Below, piece after piece: positions 7,708 through 15,689 of a DNA stretch of 64,000 nt. The translations under genes and the position numbers were made by a program. Numbering within the stretch: position 1 is the first letter of the stretch; the number at the start of each line of letters is the position of its first letter. Under the pieces are notes generated by a model. It was not told the origin of the DNA. It saw only the letters and a list, made by a program, of their open reading frames with translations, and did not search any database. This DNA is from Methylibium rhizosphaerae (lineage in GTDB: Bacteria; Pseudomonadota; Gammaproteobacteria; Burkholderiales; Burkholderiaceae_C). The stretch lies in contig NZ_SWAR01000027.1 of NCBI RefSeq assembly GCF_006386545.1, positions 1 through 64,000 on the forward strand, written 5' to 3'.

Positions 7708-8493
7708 GTGAACCGACCCCGCCTGCTTGCCGGCCTGCTGGCCGCCCTTGCCCTTGTTGCCGCCCCTGCCGCCCGCGCCGATGCGCTGGACGACGTGCTG
7801 AAGGACAAGCTGATCCGCATTGCCGTCCCGACCGACTTTCCGCCCTACGGTTTCGTCGCCACCGACCTGAAGCCGCAGGGGCTGGACATCGACATGGCCA
7901 ACCTCATCGGCGCCAAGCTGGGCGTGAAGGTCGAGCTGGTGCCGGTGACCAGCGCCAACCGCATCCCGTACCTGCAGACCAAGAAGGCCGACCTCGTGAT
8001 CTCCACGCTCGGCAAGAACCCCGAGCGCGAGAAGGTGATCGACTTCACCGCGGCCTACTCGCCCTTCTTCCAGGCCGTGTTCGGCCCCAAGGGCACGACC
8101 GTCAAGAGCGCGGCCGACCTGGCGGGCAAGAGCGTGTCGGTGACGCGCGGCGCCATCGAGGACATGGAGCTCACCAAGATCGCGCCGTCCGGCACCGACA
8201 TCAAGCGCTTCGAGGACAACAACACCACCGTCTCCGCCTTCGTGTCGGGCCAGGTGCAGCTCATCGCCACCGGCGCCTCGGTGGCCGGCAACCTGATGGC
8301 CAAGAACCCGCAGCTTGGCACCGAGTTCAAGTTCGTGCTGAAGGACTCGCCCAACTTCATCGGCGTGGCCAAGGGTGAAGACAAGCTGCGCGCCAAGGTC
8401 AACGAGATCATTGCCGAGGCCAAGAAGGCCGGCGAGCTCGACAAGCTGGCCGGCAAATGGCTCGGCCGCCCCGCGGGCGACCTGCCGCAGTGA
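7708..8493 (+). CDS. Polar amino-acid ABC transporter, periplasmic binding protein
   Basis: 261 aa from GTG 7708, chosen because AGGAGA lies 5-7 bp upstream and the signal peptide then begins at once (VNRPRLLAGLLAALALV, cleavage after ARA); upstream ATGs at 7576 and 7681 would put a non-signal extension in front. The mature protein is an SBP_bac_3 (cluster F) binding protein: IRIAVPTDFPPYGF, GLDIDMANLIGAKL, DLVISTLGKNPEREK and FTAAYSPFFQAVF match the PAAT ligand-binding signature. It should capture a polar amino acid in the periplasm and deliver it to the two permeases encoded next. The ligand is not predictable from the sequence. First gene of a four-gene operon ending at 10624. Confidence 0.93.
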   Translation: MNRPRLLAGLLAALALVAAPAARADALDDVLKDKLIRIAVPTDFPPYGFVATDLKPQGLDIDMANLIGAKLGVKVELVPVTSANRIPYLQTKKADLVISTLGKNPEREKVIDFTAAYSPFFQAVFGPKGTTVKSAADLAGKSVSVTRGAIEDMELTKIAPSGTDIKRFEDNNTTVSAFVSGQVQLIATGASVAGNLMAKNPQLGTEFKFVLKDSPNFIGVAKGEDKLRAKVNEIIAEAKKAGELDKLAGKWLGRPAGDLPQ

Positions 8494-8543
8494 TGACGAC
8501 CACCATCCCTGGCCACTGCCACTGGCTTTAGCAGTACCGGCGC

Positions 8544-9206
8544 ATGAGCATCAGCTTCGACTTCGCGGCCGTGCTGGCCGAGTGGCCCCTGCTGGCCAAG
8601 GGCATGGCGGTGACGCTCGCGCTCACCGCCGTGTCGGCCGCGCTGGGCATGCTGCTCGGCGTGGCCTGCGCCTGGGCCCGGCATGAAGGGCCGGCCTGGC
8701 TGCGCGCGCTGGTGGGCACCTATGTGGAGCTGATCCGCAACACGCCCTTCATCGTGCAGCTGTTCTTCCTGTTCTTCGGGCTGCCGAGCCTGGGCGTGAA
8801 GCTTTCGCCCGAGCTGGCCTCGGTGCTGGCGATGGTGATCAACCTGGGCGCCTATGCGGCCGAGATCGTGCGTGCCGGGCTCGCCACCACGCCGCATGGG
8901 CAGATCGAGGCCGGCCAGAGCCTCGCGCTCGACCGCTGGCAGCTCTTCAGGCATGTGGTGCTGCCGCCCGCGCTCAAGCGGGTGTGGCCCGCGCTGGTGA
9001 GCCAGATCGTCATCGTGATGCTGGGCTCGGCGGTGTGCGGACAGATCGCCACCGAGGAGCTGTCGTACGCAGCCAACCTGATCCAGTCGCGCAACTTCCG
9101 CGCCTTCGAGTCCTTCATCGTGGCCACCGCGCTCTATCTCGCGCTCGCGGTACTGGTGCGCCAGCTGCTGAACTGGGCCGGGCCGCGCTTCCTGTTCGGC
9201 CGCTGA
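8544..9206 (+). CDS. Polar amino-acid ABC transporter, permease 1
   Basis: 220 aa inner-membrane protein of the HisM/GlnP family with about five membrane helices. The conserved N-terminal segment (GMAVTLALTAVSAALG, then YVELIRNTPFIVQLFF) and the EAA loop (IEAGQSLALDRWQLFRHVVLPPALKR) that docks on the ATPase are intact. It pairs with the second permease starting 16 bp downstream to form the heterodimeric membrane pore. Starts at ATG 8544, 50 bp after the binding-protein stop. Confidence 0.92.
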   Translation: MSISFDFAAVLAEWPLLAKGMAVTLALTAVSAALGMLLGVACAWARHEGPAWLRALVGTYVELIRNTPFIVQLFFLFFGLPSLGVKLSPELASVLAMVINLGAYAAEIVRAGLATTPHGQIEAGQSLALDRWQLFRHVVLPPALKRVWPALVSQIVIVMLGSAVCGQIATEELSYAANLIQSRNFRAFESFIVATALYLALAVLVRQLLNWAGPRFLFGR

Positions 9207-9222
9207 AGGGACACACAACACC

Positions 9223-9876
9223 ATGGTCGACTTCAGCCTCTGGGACATCCTGCGCAACCTGCTGCTCGCCGCGCGCTGGACCGTCGGGCTTTCCCTCATC
9301 GCGTTCTTCGGCGGCGGCCTGGTGGGCCTCGCGCTGCTGGTGGCCCGGGTGGCCAGGCTGCGCGGCGCCGAGCCGCTGGTGGCCGGCTACGTGCAGCTGT
9401 TCCAGGGCACGCCGCTGCTGATGCAGCTGTTCCTCGCCTACTTCGGCATCGCGCTGCTGGGCATCAACGTGTCGCCCTGGGTCGCCGCGGCGCTGGCCCT
9501 CACCCTCTACACCAGCGCCTTCCTCACCGAGATCTGGCGCGGCTGCGTCAACGCCGTGCCGCGCGGGCAGTGGGAGGCCGCACAGGCGCTGGCCCTCAAC
9601 CTGCGCGAGCAGCTGCGCTACGTGATCGGCCCGCAGGCGCTGCGGGTGGCGCTGCCGCCCACCGTGGGCTTCCTCGTGCAGGTGATCAAGGGCACGGCGC
9701 TCGCGTCGGTGATCGGCTTCATCGAGCTCACCAAGGCCGGCACGATGATCACCAACGCCACCTTCCGTCCGTTCACCGTCTACGCCTGCGTGGCACTCAT
9801 GTACTTCGTGCTGTGCTACCCCATCTCGGCCTGGAGCCGATCGCTCGAAAGGAAGTTGCATGTCGCTCGCCGCTGA
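9223..9876 (+). CDS. Polar amino-acid ABC transporter, permease 2
   Basis: 217 aa, second PAAT permease. It shows the family N-terminal motif (ARWTVGLSLIAFFGGGLVG), YVQLFQGTPLLMQLFLAYFG and the EAA loop (WEAAQALALNLREQLRYVIG). About five membrane helices. Its last 17 bp overlap the start of the ATPase gene (9860), so translation of the two is probably coupled, which fits stoichiometric assembly of the complex. Confidence 0.92.
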   Translation: MVDFSLWDILRNLLLAARWTVGLSLIAFFGGGLVGLALLVARVARLRGAEPLVAGYVQLFQGTPLLMQLFLAYFGIALLGINVSPWVAAALALTLYTSAFLTEIWRGCVNAVPRGQWEAAQALALNLREQLRYVIGPQALRVALPPTVGFLVQVIKGTALASVIGFIELTKAGTMITNATFRPFTVYACVALMYFVLCYPISAWSRSLERKLHVARR

Positions 9877-10624
9877 GGCGCCCGCCCCCCGTACGCCGGG
9901 CATCGTCGAGATCCGCGGGCTGCGCAAGCGATTCGGCCAGAACGAGGTGCTCAAGGGCATCGACCTGACGGTCGCCCGCGGCGAGGTCATTGCCATCATC
10001 GGCAAGAGCGGCTCCGGCAAGAGCACGCTGCTTCGCTGCATCAACGGGCTCGAGAGCTTCGACGAAGGCTCGCTGAGCGTGGACGGTCAGGCGCTCGAGC
10101 ACGGCAACCCGCGCGCGATGCGCGAGCTGCGCCAGCACGTGGGCATGATCTTCCAGAGCTTCAACCTGTTCCCGCACCTGAGCGCCGGCCGCAACGTGAT
10201 GCTGGCGCCCCGGCTGGTGAGGAAGACCCTGCCGGTCAAGGGCGAGGAGCAGGCCAAGCGGCTGCTTGCGCGGGTGGGCCTGGCCGAGAAGTTCGACGCC
10301 CTGCCCGAGCAGCTCTCGGGCGGTCAGCAGCAGCGGGTGGCCATCGCCCGCGCGCTCGCCATGGAGCCGGCGGTGCTGCTGTGCGACGAGATCACCTCCG
10401 CGCTCGACCCCGAACTGGTGGGCGAGGTGCTGCGGGTGGTGGAAAGCCTGGCCGACGACGGCATGACGCTGCTGATGGTCACCCATGAGATGAACTTCGC
10501 CCGCAAGGTGAGCGACCGCGTGGTCTTCATGCACGCCGGCCGCATCCACGAGATCGGCCCACCCGAAGAACTCTTCGGCAACCCCAGGACCCCCGAACTC
10601 CAGCAGTTCCTCTCGCGCGAATGA
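9860..10624 (+). CDS. Polar amino-acid ABC transporter, ATPase
   Basis: 254 aa GlnQ/HisP-type ATPase. Walker A GKSGSGKST, Q-loop (MIFQSFNLFPHL), signature LSGGQQQR, Walker B LLCDEIT, D-loop (SALDPE) and H-loop (MVTHEM) are all present, so it should power import. Walker B reads DEIT rather than the commoner DEPT, a frequent substitution in this subfamily. It closes the operon. Its stop lies only 4 bp from the convergent Ser/Thr kinase gene stop, leaving no room for a classical terminator between them. Confidence 0.94.
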   Translation: MSLAAEAPAPRTPGIVEIRGLRKRFGQNEVLKGIDLTVARGEVIAIIGKSGSGKSTLLRCINGLESFDEGSLSVDGQALEHGNPRAMRELRQHVGMIFQSFNLFPHLSAGRNVMLAPRLVRKTLPVKGEEQAKRLLARVGLAEKFDALPEQLSGGQQQRVAIARALAMEPAVLLCDEITSALDPELVGEVLRVVESLADDGMTLLMVTHEMNFARKVSDRVVFMHAGRIHEIGPPEELFGNPRTPELQQFLSRE

Positions 10625-10628
10625 CCCG

Positions 10629-12365
10629 TCAGGGCTGATAGGCCCGCTGGTTGGCTTCTTCCTGTTCGCGCACCCGCTTGCATTGCGTGTGGTGGGCGAA
10701 TTCCGGCTTCTCGCATTCGCGCTTCATGCACAGGAAGAGCGCCAGCAGCACGCGGCTGCCGCAGGCTTCGCGCGGGCTGCGCGGGCCGGCCTGTGGCGCC
10801 GGCGTGTGCACGGCGGCGTTTTCTGCCCGCTGCTGCTGCTGCTGCGGCGGCGTACGCCGGGGTGCCGGTTCGGGCTCGCCGCCTTCGGCTCGTGCGCCGG
10901 ACGGCTCATGGGTCGGCCTCGCGCGCGGCCGCGGCGTGGGCGCCGCGGCGGCCAGCAACGTGCCGGGCGCGGGCGTCGCAGCCGAGGCAGGTGCGGCGAC
11001 CGCCGCACTGGCGGCAGTGGCCTGCGAAGCTGCCACCATGGCCACACTGGCCGCCTGAGCCACCGTCTGCGCCGGCGCAGCAGAGGCCGGCATCGCCACC
11101 GCAGAGGCGGCGGGTGACGAGGCAGCCGCCTGCACCTCGGCCGGGCCACGCTCCGGCTTCGACGTCACGTACCACAGCAGGCCGGCAAACACGATCGGCA
11201 CGATGCCAAGAGCGGCCAGGGGCCAGCGGCGGCGCCCGCCGGCCGACGCCTCGGCGGGGGGCCTGGCGGACTCCAGTGGCGGCGCCCCGGTTGCCGGTGC
11301 CCAAGCCGTCTGCGGCTGGGAGGGGGCTCGCGGCACCACCACCGTGGCCTCGTGCGCCGCTTCGGCGGGCGCAGCCGGGCGCGGCGGCGAATAGGGCTGC
11401 GTCGGTGCATAGGCGGCCGTGGGTGACGCGGCCTGGCCTGCCTGCTGCGCACCTTCGCCGCGCAGCAGCGCCTGCAGAGCGGCCACGTTTTCCGGACGCC
11501 CCTGCGGGCGTACGGTGAGGCAGGCGTCGATGGCGCCGACGAAGGCGTCGCTGTAGTGCAGATGGGCTTCGCTGGCCAGGGTGGCGGCCACGCTGCGTGC
11601 GGTGGGCAACTCGTCGTGGACGGCCCGCGCCGCCGCCGGCGTGGGCGGCCGGCCGGTCAGGCAGAAGTGCATGACCGCGCCGAGCGCGTACAGGTCCGTC
11701 CAGGGGCCCTGCCGCAACCCGGCCGTTTCGGCGTATTGCTCGATCGGCGCGAAGTTGGGCTTGAGGATGGCGGTGAGCGTCTGCGTCCGGTCGCCGATGA
11801 CGCGGCGGGCCGCGCCGAAGTCCAGCAGCACCGGCTGGCCGTTGGCCAGCAGCAGGATGTTGTCGGGCGCGATGTCGCGGTGGTAGACCTGTTCCTTGTG
11901 CAGCACGTCGAGAGCGCCCAGCAGCGGCTCGAGCAGGTCGCGCAGCCAGGCCTCGCCGGGCGGCTGCTCCATGCTCTTGCGCACGTCGCGCAGCGTGCGG
12001 CCCTGGTAGTAGGGCATCACCATGTAGGCGGTGCCGTTGTCTTCCCAGAAGCGGTAGACCTTCACCAGCGACGGATGGTCGAAGCGCGCCAGCAGCTTGG
12101 CTTCGTTGACGAAGGAACGCAGGCCCACGCCGAAGGTCTCGACATGCGAGGTCGAGCGGATCGACACCGAAGCCCCCTGCCCTCGCGCGGCCAGCGCCTG
12201 CGGCATGTATTCCTTCAGCGCCACCAGCCGCTCGAGGGCATGGTCGAAGGCGAGGTACACGATGCCGAAGCCGCCGACGCCGAGCACGCGCTGGATCTCG
12301 AACTCGCCCAGCCGGGTGCCGGGCTGCAGCGCGTCATGTTCGGGAGGCGGCGTGTCTTGCGTCAT
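10629..12365 (-). CDS. Membrane-anchored Ser/Thr protein kinase (Hanks type)
   Basis: 578 aa. Residues 22-295 form a eukaryotic-like kinase domain: Gly loop GVGGFGIVY (29-37), catalytic Lys51 in VALKEY, catalytic loop HRDIAPDN (162-169, Asp164) and DFGAARR (182-188), all intact. The activation loop carries several Thr residues (GDRTQTLTAIL), plausible autophosphorylation sites. A Pro/Ala-rich juxtamembrane linker (about 300-380) leads to one membrane helix (about 386-402), then a long Ala/Pro-rich periplasmic stretch and a C-terminal Cys-containing region (CGSRVLLALFLCMKREC). The RD arrangement and topology fit bacterial STPKs linked to stress, type VI secretion or development. No partner phosphatase (PP2C) or FHA protein lies nearby, so targets are unknown. 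Confidence 0.9.
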   Translation of the reverse strand: MTQDTPPPEHDALQPGTRLGEFEIQRVLGVGGFGIVYLAFDHALERLVALKEYMPQALAARGQGASVSIRSTSHVETFGVGLRSFVNEAKLLARFDHPSLVKVYRFWEDNGTAYMVMPYYQGRTLRDVRKSMEQPPGEAWLRDLLEPLLGALDVLHKEQVYHRDIAPDNILLLANGQPVLLDFGAARRVIGDRTQTLTAILKPNFAPIEQYAETAGLRQGPWTDLYALGAVMHFCLTGRPPTPAAARAVHDELPTARSVAATLASEAHLHYSDAFVGAIDACLTVRPQGRPENVAALQALLRGEGAQQAGQAASPTAAYAPTQPYSPPRPAAPAEAAHEATVVVPRAPSQPQTAWAPATGAPPLESARPPAEASAGGRRRWPLAALGIVPIVFAGLLWYVTSKPERGPAEVQAAASSPAASAVAMPASAAPAQTVAQAASVAMVAASQATAASAAVAAPASAATPAPGTLLAAAAPTPRPRARPTHEPSGARAEGGEPEPAPRRTPPQQQQQRAENAAVHTPAPQAGPRSPREACGSRVLLALFLCMKRECEKPEFAHHTQCKRVREQEEANQRAYQP

Positions 12366-12424
12366 GGGGGCCCGGGGAACGGAAAGGCAAACAGGCGGCA
12401 GCTTAGCTCACGGCGTTGGGGTGG

Positions 12425-12514
12425 TGGCCAGTGACTTGCGACTGGAGACCGGCAACCGTTCACAATGCACTCCCCTGGTCAGCAGTCACCAGTCACCAGT
12501 CACCAGTCACTACC
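12425..12514. repeat. Heptamer-based palindromic repeat, copy 1
   Basis: Four perfect tandem copies of CAGTCAC at 12483-12510, ending in TCACTACC (12507-12514). An imperfect opposite-orientation arm (GGCCAGTGACTTGCGACTGG) lies at 12427-12446. The array ends 10 bp before the FKBP start codon and so occupies its leader. Two further copies with the same end sequence lie at 24266 and 39908. Confidence 0.75.
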
Positions 12515-12524
12515 AAGAACCACC

Positions 12525-12872
12525 ATGATCACCACCGCATCCGGGCTCCAGTACGAAGACACGAAACAAGGCACCGGCGCCACCGCCCAGGCCGGCCAGC
12601 AGGTCACCGTGCACTACACCGGCTGGCTCTACGAAAACGGCCAGGCCGGCGCCAAGTTCGACTCGAGCAAGGACCGCAACGACCCCTTCGAATTCCCCCT
12701 GGGCGCCGGCATGGTGATCCGCGGCTGGGACGAAGGCGTGCAGGGCATGCAGGTGGGCGGAACGCGCCGCCTGGTGATCCCGCCGCAGCTCGGCTATGGC
12801 GCTCGCGGCGCCGGCGGCGTGATCCCGCCGAACGCCACGCTGCTGTTCGAGGTGGAGCTGCTGGCGGTCTGA
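12525..12872 (+). CDS. FKBP-type peptidyl-prolyl cis-trans isomerase
   Basis: 115 aa single-domain FKBP of the short cytoplasmic type. Active-site residues are conserved: Tyr31 (VHYTGWL), Phe45-Asp46 (KFDSS), Phe57 (FEFPLG), Val64-Ile65 and Trp68 (MVIRGWDEG), Tyr91 (LGYG), and IPPNATLLFEVEL at the C-terminus. It should catalyse proline isomerisation in the cytoplasm because there is no signal peptide. ATG 12525 follows directly on the heptamer array; the frame stays open to 12465 through the repeat, but no family member has such an extension. No strong Shine-Dalgarno sequence is visible, since the repeat occupies the leader. Confidence 0.93.
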   Translation: MITTASGLQYEDTKQGTGATAQAGQQVTVHYTGWLYENGQAGAKFDSSKDRNDPFEFPLGAGMVIRGWDEGVQGMQVGGTRRLVIPPQLGYGARGAGGVIPPNATLLFEVELLAV

Positions 12873-12882
12873 GCCCGCCGGC

Positions 12883-13215
12883 TCAGGCGTTGCGGTAGGC
12901 GCCGAAGTCCGCCCGCACGCCGAGCCGCTTCATGAAGGCCGGCGGGTCGAAACCTTCCTGCGCATAGCGCTGCTGCATGACCGCCTTCGCATCGGCGGCC
13001 GCCTCGGCGCTGGCCCATTCGACGAGGGTGACCACCCGGGTGTCGCCCCCGTCACCCGGCTGCGCCAGCACGAGGTTCTGCAAGCAGCCTGGCTGCGGAT
13101 CGAGCGCCTGCTGCACCTGGCGCAGGCGCTCCATGAAGGCTTCGAGCGCTGCGGCCGGTACGTCGAACCTGTCGATGCGGTACAGCGATGCAGTGTTGCG
13201 GGCGGCTTGCGACAT
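12883..13215 (-). CDS. Antibiotic biosynthesis monooxygenase (ABM)-domain protein
   Basis: 110 aa dimeric ferredoxin-like (ABM) protein: LYRIDRFDVPAAALEAF, then CLQNLVLAQ and TRVVTLVEWASAEAAADAKAVMQQRY match the ABM pattern. Such proteins act as small cofactor-free oxygenases or, often, have no known substrate. Start ATG 13215 has AAGGAG correctly spaced upstream, and the longer frame to 13269 is rejected on that ground. It is convergent with the FKBP gene (10 bp between stops). Confidence 0.72.
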   Translation of the reverse strand: MSQAARNTASLYRIDRFDVPAAALEAFMERLRQVQQALDPQPGCLQNLVLAQPGDGGDTRVVTLVEWASAEAAADAKAVMQQRYAQEGFDPPAFMKRLGVRADFGAYRNA

Positions 13216-13289
13216 GTGAGGCTCCTTGAGGGTCGATCGAGGTGGCAGGCAGTCTGCAACCTCAATCAACCTTCAGGTCAAGCCCCCCT

Positions 13290-13700
13290 TCAGGCCGCCG
13301 CCAGCGACGGCGTGCCGCTGCGGCGAAGCCCCATGAACTCGAGCTCGGTCAGCGCCAGCACGACGACGATCTGCACCACGAGGAAGGCCTGGCCAAGGAA
13401 GGTGGGCGACGCCCACGAGCCCACGAGCAAGCCCAGGCAGCCGAGCACCCAGCCCACATTGCAGGCGATCACCACCCACACCGCCGCACGCGGCAGCGCC
13501 TCGCCCAGCGCCATCAGCAGCAATGCAGCGGCAAAGGGCAGCAGGCCGAGGCCCGCGTAGTGCAGCAGCGGCGCCGGCAGGCCCAGCAGATCGGCGAGCG
13601 GCCCCTGCGCCAGCACCATCAGCGCGCCGCAGGCGGCGCCGGTGGCGGCATCCACGGCCAGGGTTCGACGCAGCAGGGTGGAGGGACGGAACATGTTCAT
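13290..13700 (-). CDS. Small integral membrane protein (four helices)
   Basis: 136 aa with four predicted membrane helices (about residues 15-32, 45-65, 70-92 and 103-122), a short basic N-terminus and a C-terminal LTELEFMGLRRSG tail. ATG 13700 is supported by AAGGAGA upstream. Small proteins of this type are common in Burkholderiales and have no assigned function. It is divergent from the degraded MerR gene (124 bp between starts), an arrangement often seen when a TipA-type MerR regulator controls its neighbour, but the regulator is now broken. Function unknown. Confidence 0.7.
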   Translation of the reverse strand: MNMFRPSTLLRRTLAVDAATGAACGALMVLAQGPLADLLGLPAPLLHYAGLGLLPFAAALLLMALGEALPRAAVWVVIACNVGWVLGCLGLLVGSWASPTFLGQAFLVVQIVVVLALTELEFMGLRRSGTPSLAAA

Positions 13701-13777
13701 GGCAGTCTCCTTGCGATGTGCCGCCCGATCGGGAGGCTTCGCACGCATGATCGGAGGGCGGCTGCACCGCGTCGATT

Positions 13778-13788
13778 ACCTGGCAGGT
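13778..13788. promoter_or_regulatory. Short dyad between the divergent membrane-protein and MerR-remnant genes
   Basis: ACCTGGCAGGT, arms ACCT/AGGT, 36 bp upstream of the MerR-remnant GTG start. MerR-family operators are short dyads inside the promoter spacer, so this could be the former operator. It is too short to be certain. Confidence 0.25.
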
Positions 13789-13823
13789 CATAGACTGCGC
13801 CTTCTTCCAACCGGAGCCCCACC

Positions 13824-14095
13824 GTGCTGCTGAAGGTAGGAGAGCTGGCCCGGCACACCGGGCTCACGGTGCGCACCTGCACCACGACGACAGCATCGGC
13901 CTGCTGTGCCCCTCGGCCCGCTCCGAGGCCGGCTACCGCCTCTACGCGCCGCGCTTCGCCGCGGTGCGAGACGCCATGGAGCGCGGCGTGCCGCCCGATT
14001 CGCCGCAGATCCAGCCTGTGATCCACCGGTGGATGCGCCTGATGCTGCGCTGGATGAACGGCGACTTCGACCTGATGGCCCCTGAGCGCGGCCCG
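13824..14095 (+). pseudogene. Degraded MerR-family regulator (TipAS-like), frameshifted and internally deleted
   Basis: The GTG at 13824 opens a standard MerR helix-turn-helix, VGELARHTGLTVRT, but the frame shifts near 13878. In the shifted frame the expected sequence resumes: LHHDDSIGLLCPSARSEAGYRLYAPR, with HHDD where HHYD is usual. After 'YRLYAPR' the text jumps straight to a C-terminal TipAS-type segment (RDAMERGVPPDSP, then IHRWMRLMLRWMNGDFDLMA), so roughly a hundred or more residues of the effector domain appear to be missing. The remnant then runs into MFS sequence without a proper stop or start. Both lesions make it a pseudogene unless they are sequencing errors, and the internal deletion cannot be explained by a base-call error. 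Confidence 0.75.
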
Positions 14096-14779
14096 ACTTC
14101 CACTGGTGGATGGGCGGCGCATTCATCTCGATGCTGGGCGACCAGTTCACGCTGGTGGCCCTGCCGTGGCTCGTGCTGCGCACGACCGGTGATCCGCTGG
14201 TGCTGGGCACCGTGCTGGCGGTCATCAGCGTGCCGCGGGCGCTGCTGCTGCTGGTGGGCGGCGCCCTCGTCGACCGCTACTCGCCCAAGCGCGTGCTGAT
14301 GCTCACCAAACATGTGAACACCGTGCTGCTGGGTGTGCTGGCCGCGCTGGTGGCCGCGGGCAGCCTGTCGCTGTGGATGGTCTATGCGCTGGCCGCCGGC
14401 ACCGGCGTGGCCACCGCATCAGCATCCCGGCCGGCACGTCGATGCTGCCGCACGTGGTGCCGCCCAGGCGAGCTGGCAGGCGGCCACGCTGCTGCTGGCC
14501 ATCGGCCTGCTGGGCGGGTTCATCCAGGTGAGCGTGTTCACCTGGATCCAGCAGCGCGTGCCGCGCCGGTTGCTGGGCCGCGCGATGAGCCTGTTCATGT
14601 TCATCTTCATGGGCCTGGCACCGCTGGCGGGCGCGGCCACCGGCTGGCTGCTGCGCGGCGTGTCGGCGGCACAGGTGTTCGGCGGCATGGGCCTGGCGCT
14701 GCTGGCCACCGTGCTGCTCGCGCTCGTCGCCTCGCCGATGCCCCGGGTGCGCGACGCCGCGGCGCTACCTCCCACGTAA
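14096..14779 (+). pseudogene. Degraded MFS transporter
   Basis: Remnant of a major facilitator protein. Residues resembling the N-terminus of MFS efflux pumps appear in frame from about 14096 (DFHWWMGGAFISMLGDQFTLVALPW, then RTTGDPLVLGTVLAVISVPRALLLL and GGALVDRYSPKRVLML with the loop 2-3 motif). The frame breaks near 14415, just where SIPAGTSMLPHVVPP should follow, and returns to the first frame at about 14468, running into the last three helices (LAIGLLGGFIQVSVFTW, FMFIFMGLAPLAGAATGWLL, LLATVLLALVAS). The total is only about 228 codons, so roughly 150 or more residues of the middle are missing. The upstream start codon has been lost by fusion to the MerR remnant. Presumably a former drug-efflux pump under MerR control. 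Confidence 0.78.
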
Positions 14780-14815
14780 TGGAGGCGCGGCCGGCGCTGC
14801 GATATCGTCGCCCGC

Positions 14816-15625
14816 ATGAACCACCCCCACGGCCCCCAACCCGTTGGCGTGATGCTGCGCGAATGGCGCCAGCGCCGCCGCATGAGCCAGCTCGACCTGG
14901 CGCTCGAAGCCGACATCTCGACGCGCCACCTGAGCTTCGTCGAGACCGGCCGCTCGCAGCCCAGCCGCGAGATGCTGCTGCACCTGGCCGAGCGTCTGGA
15001 GATCCCCTTGCGCGAGCGCAACGTGCTGCTCACCGCGGCCGGCTTCGCCGCCGTGTTCCAGGAGCGGCCGCTGTCGGACCCGGCCATGCAGGCCGCACGC
15101 AAGGCCATCGACCTGGTGCTGGCCGCGCACGAGCCCTTTCCGGCCATCGCGATCGACCGCCACTGGAACCTGGTGGCCGCCAACGCGGTGGTGCCGCTGC
15201 TGCTCGAAGGCGTGGACGCCTCGCTGCTGGAGCCGCCGGTCAACGTGCTGCGCCTGAGCGTGCACCCCAGGGGGCTGGCGCCGCGGCTGGCCAACCTGGC
15301 CCAGTGGCGCGCGCACCTGCTGGCGAGGCTGCACCACCAGGTGCAGCTCACCGCCGACCCGGTGCTGGCCGCCCTGCTCGCCGAGGTGCAGGACTACCCG
15401 ATGCCGGCCAGCACACCGCCGCCCACCGGCGCCGAGCCGGACTATGCCGGCGTCGTGGTGCCCTTCCAGCTCGTCACGCCCGCGGGCACGCTGTCCTTCC
15501 TGGGCACCACCACGCTGTTCGGCACGCCGGTGGAGGTCACGCTGTCCGAGCTGGCCATCGAATCGTTCTTCCCCGCCGACGCGGCCACCGCGGAAGCCTT
15601 GCGGCAGCTCGCCGCCGCGCGCTGA
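14816..15625 (+). CDS. XRE-family transcriptional regulator with MmyB-like ligand domain
   Basis: 269 aa. Residues 10-66 are an XRE helix-turn-helix with the family hallmark DISTRHLSFVETGRSQPS. Residues 90-265 match the MmyB-like ligand-binding (PAS-like) domain: FPAIAIDRHWNLVAAN, LLRLSVHPRGL-type text (here LRLSVHPRGLAPRLANLAQW) and a C-terminal LSFLGTTTLFGTPVEVTLSELAIESFFPAD. The family probably senses a small hydrophobic ligand such as a fatty acid. It usually controls a divergent short-chain dehydrogenase; here no such target is adjacent. The nearest upstream sequence is the decayed MFS remnant, 36 bp away. Confidence 0.9.
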   Translation: MNHPHGPQPVGVMLREWRQRRRMSQLDLALEADISTRHLSFVETGRSQPSREMLLHLAERLEIPLRERNVLLTAAGFAAVFQERPLSDPAMQAARKAIDLVLAAHEPFPAIAIDRHWNLVAANAVVPLLLEGVDASLLEPPVNVLRLSVHPRGLAPRLANLAQWRAHLLARLHHQVQLTADPVLAALLAEVQDYPMPASTPPPTGAEPDYAGVVVPFQLVTPAGTLSFLGTTTLFGTPVEVTLSELAIESFFPADAATAEALRQLAAAR

Positions 15626-15689
15626 CAGGGCGCCGCCCCTCAAGTTGCGGCGCGGGGCGCCGATAACCCTGGGATCCTGCGCGATCCCG

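Noticed and set aside
12483-12510. Heptamer arrays considered as a CRISPR array
   Set aside because: Units are only 7 bp with no spacers, and no cas genes are present.
13290-14779. The MerR-MFS region as a defence or novel island
   Set aside because: Both remnants belong to ordinary drug-efflux families, flanks are core-like, and no mobile-element sequence was seen.
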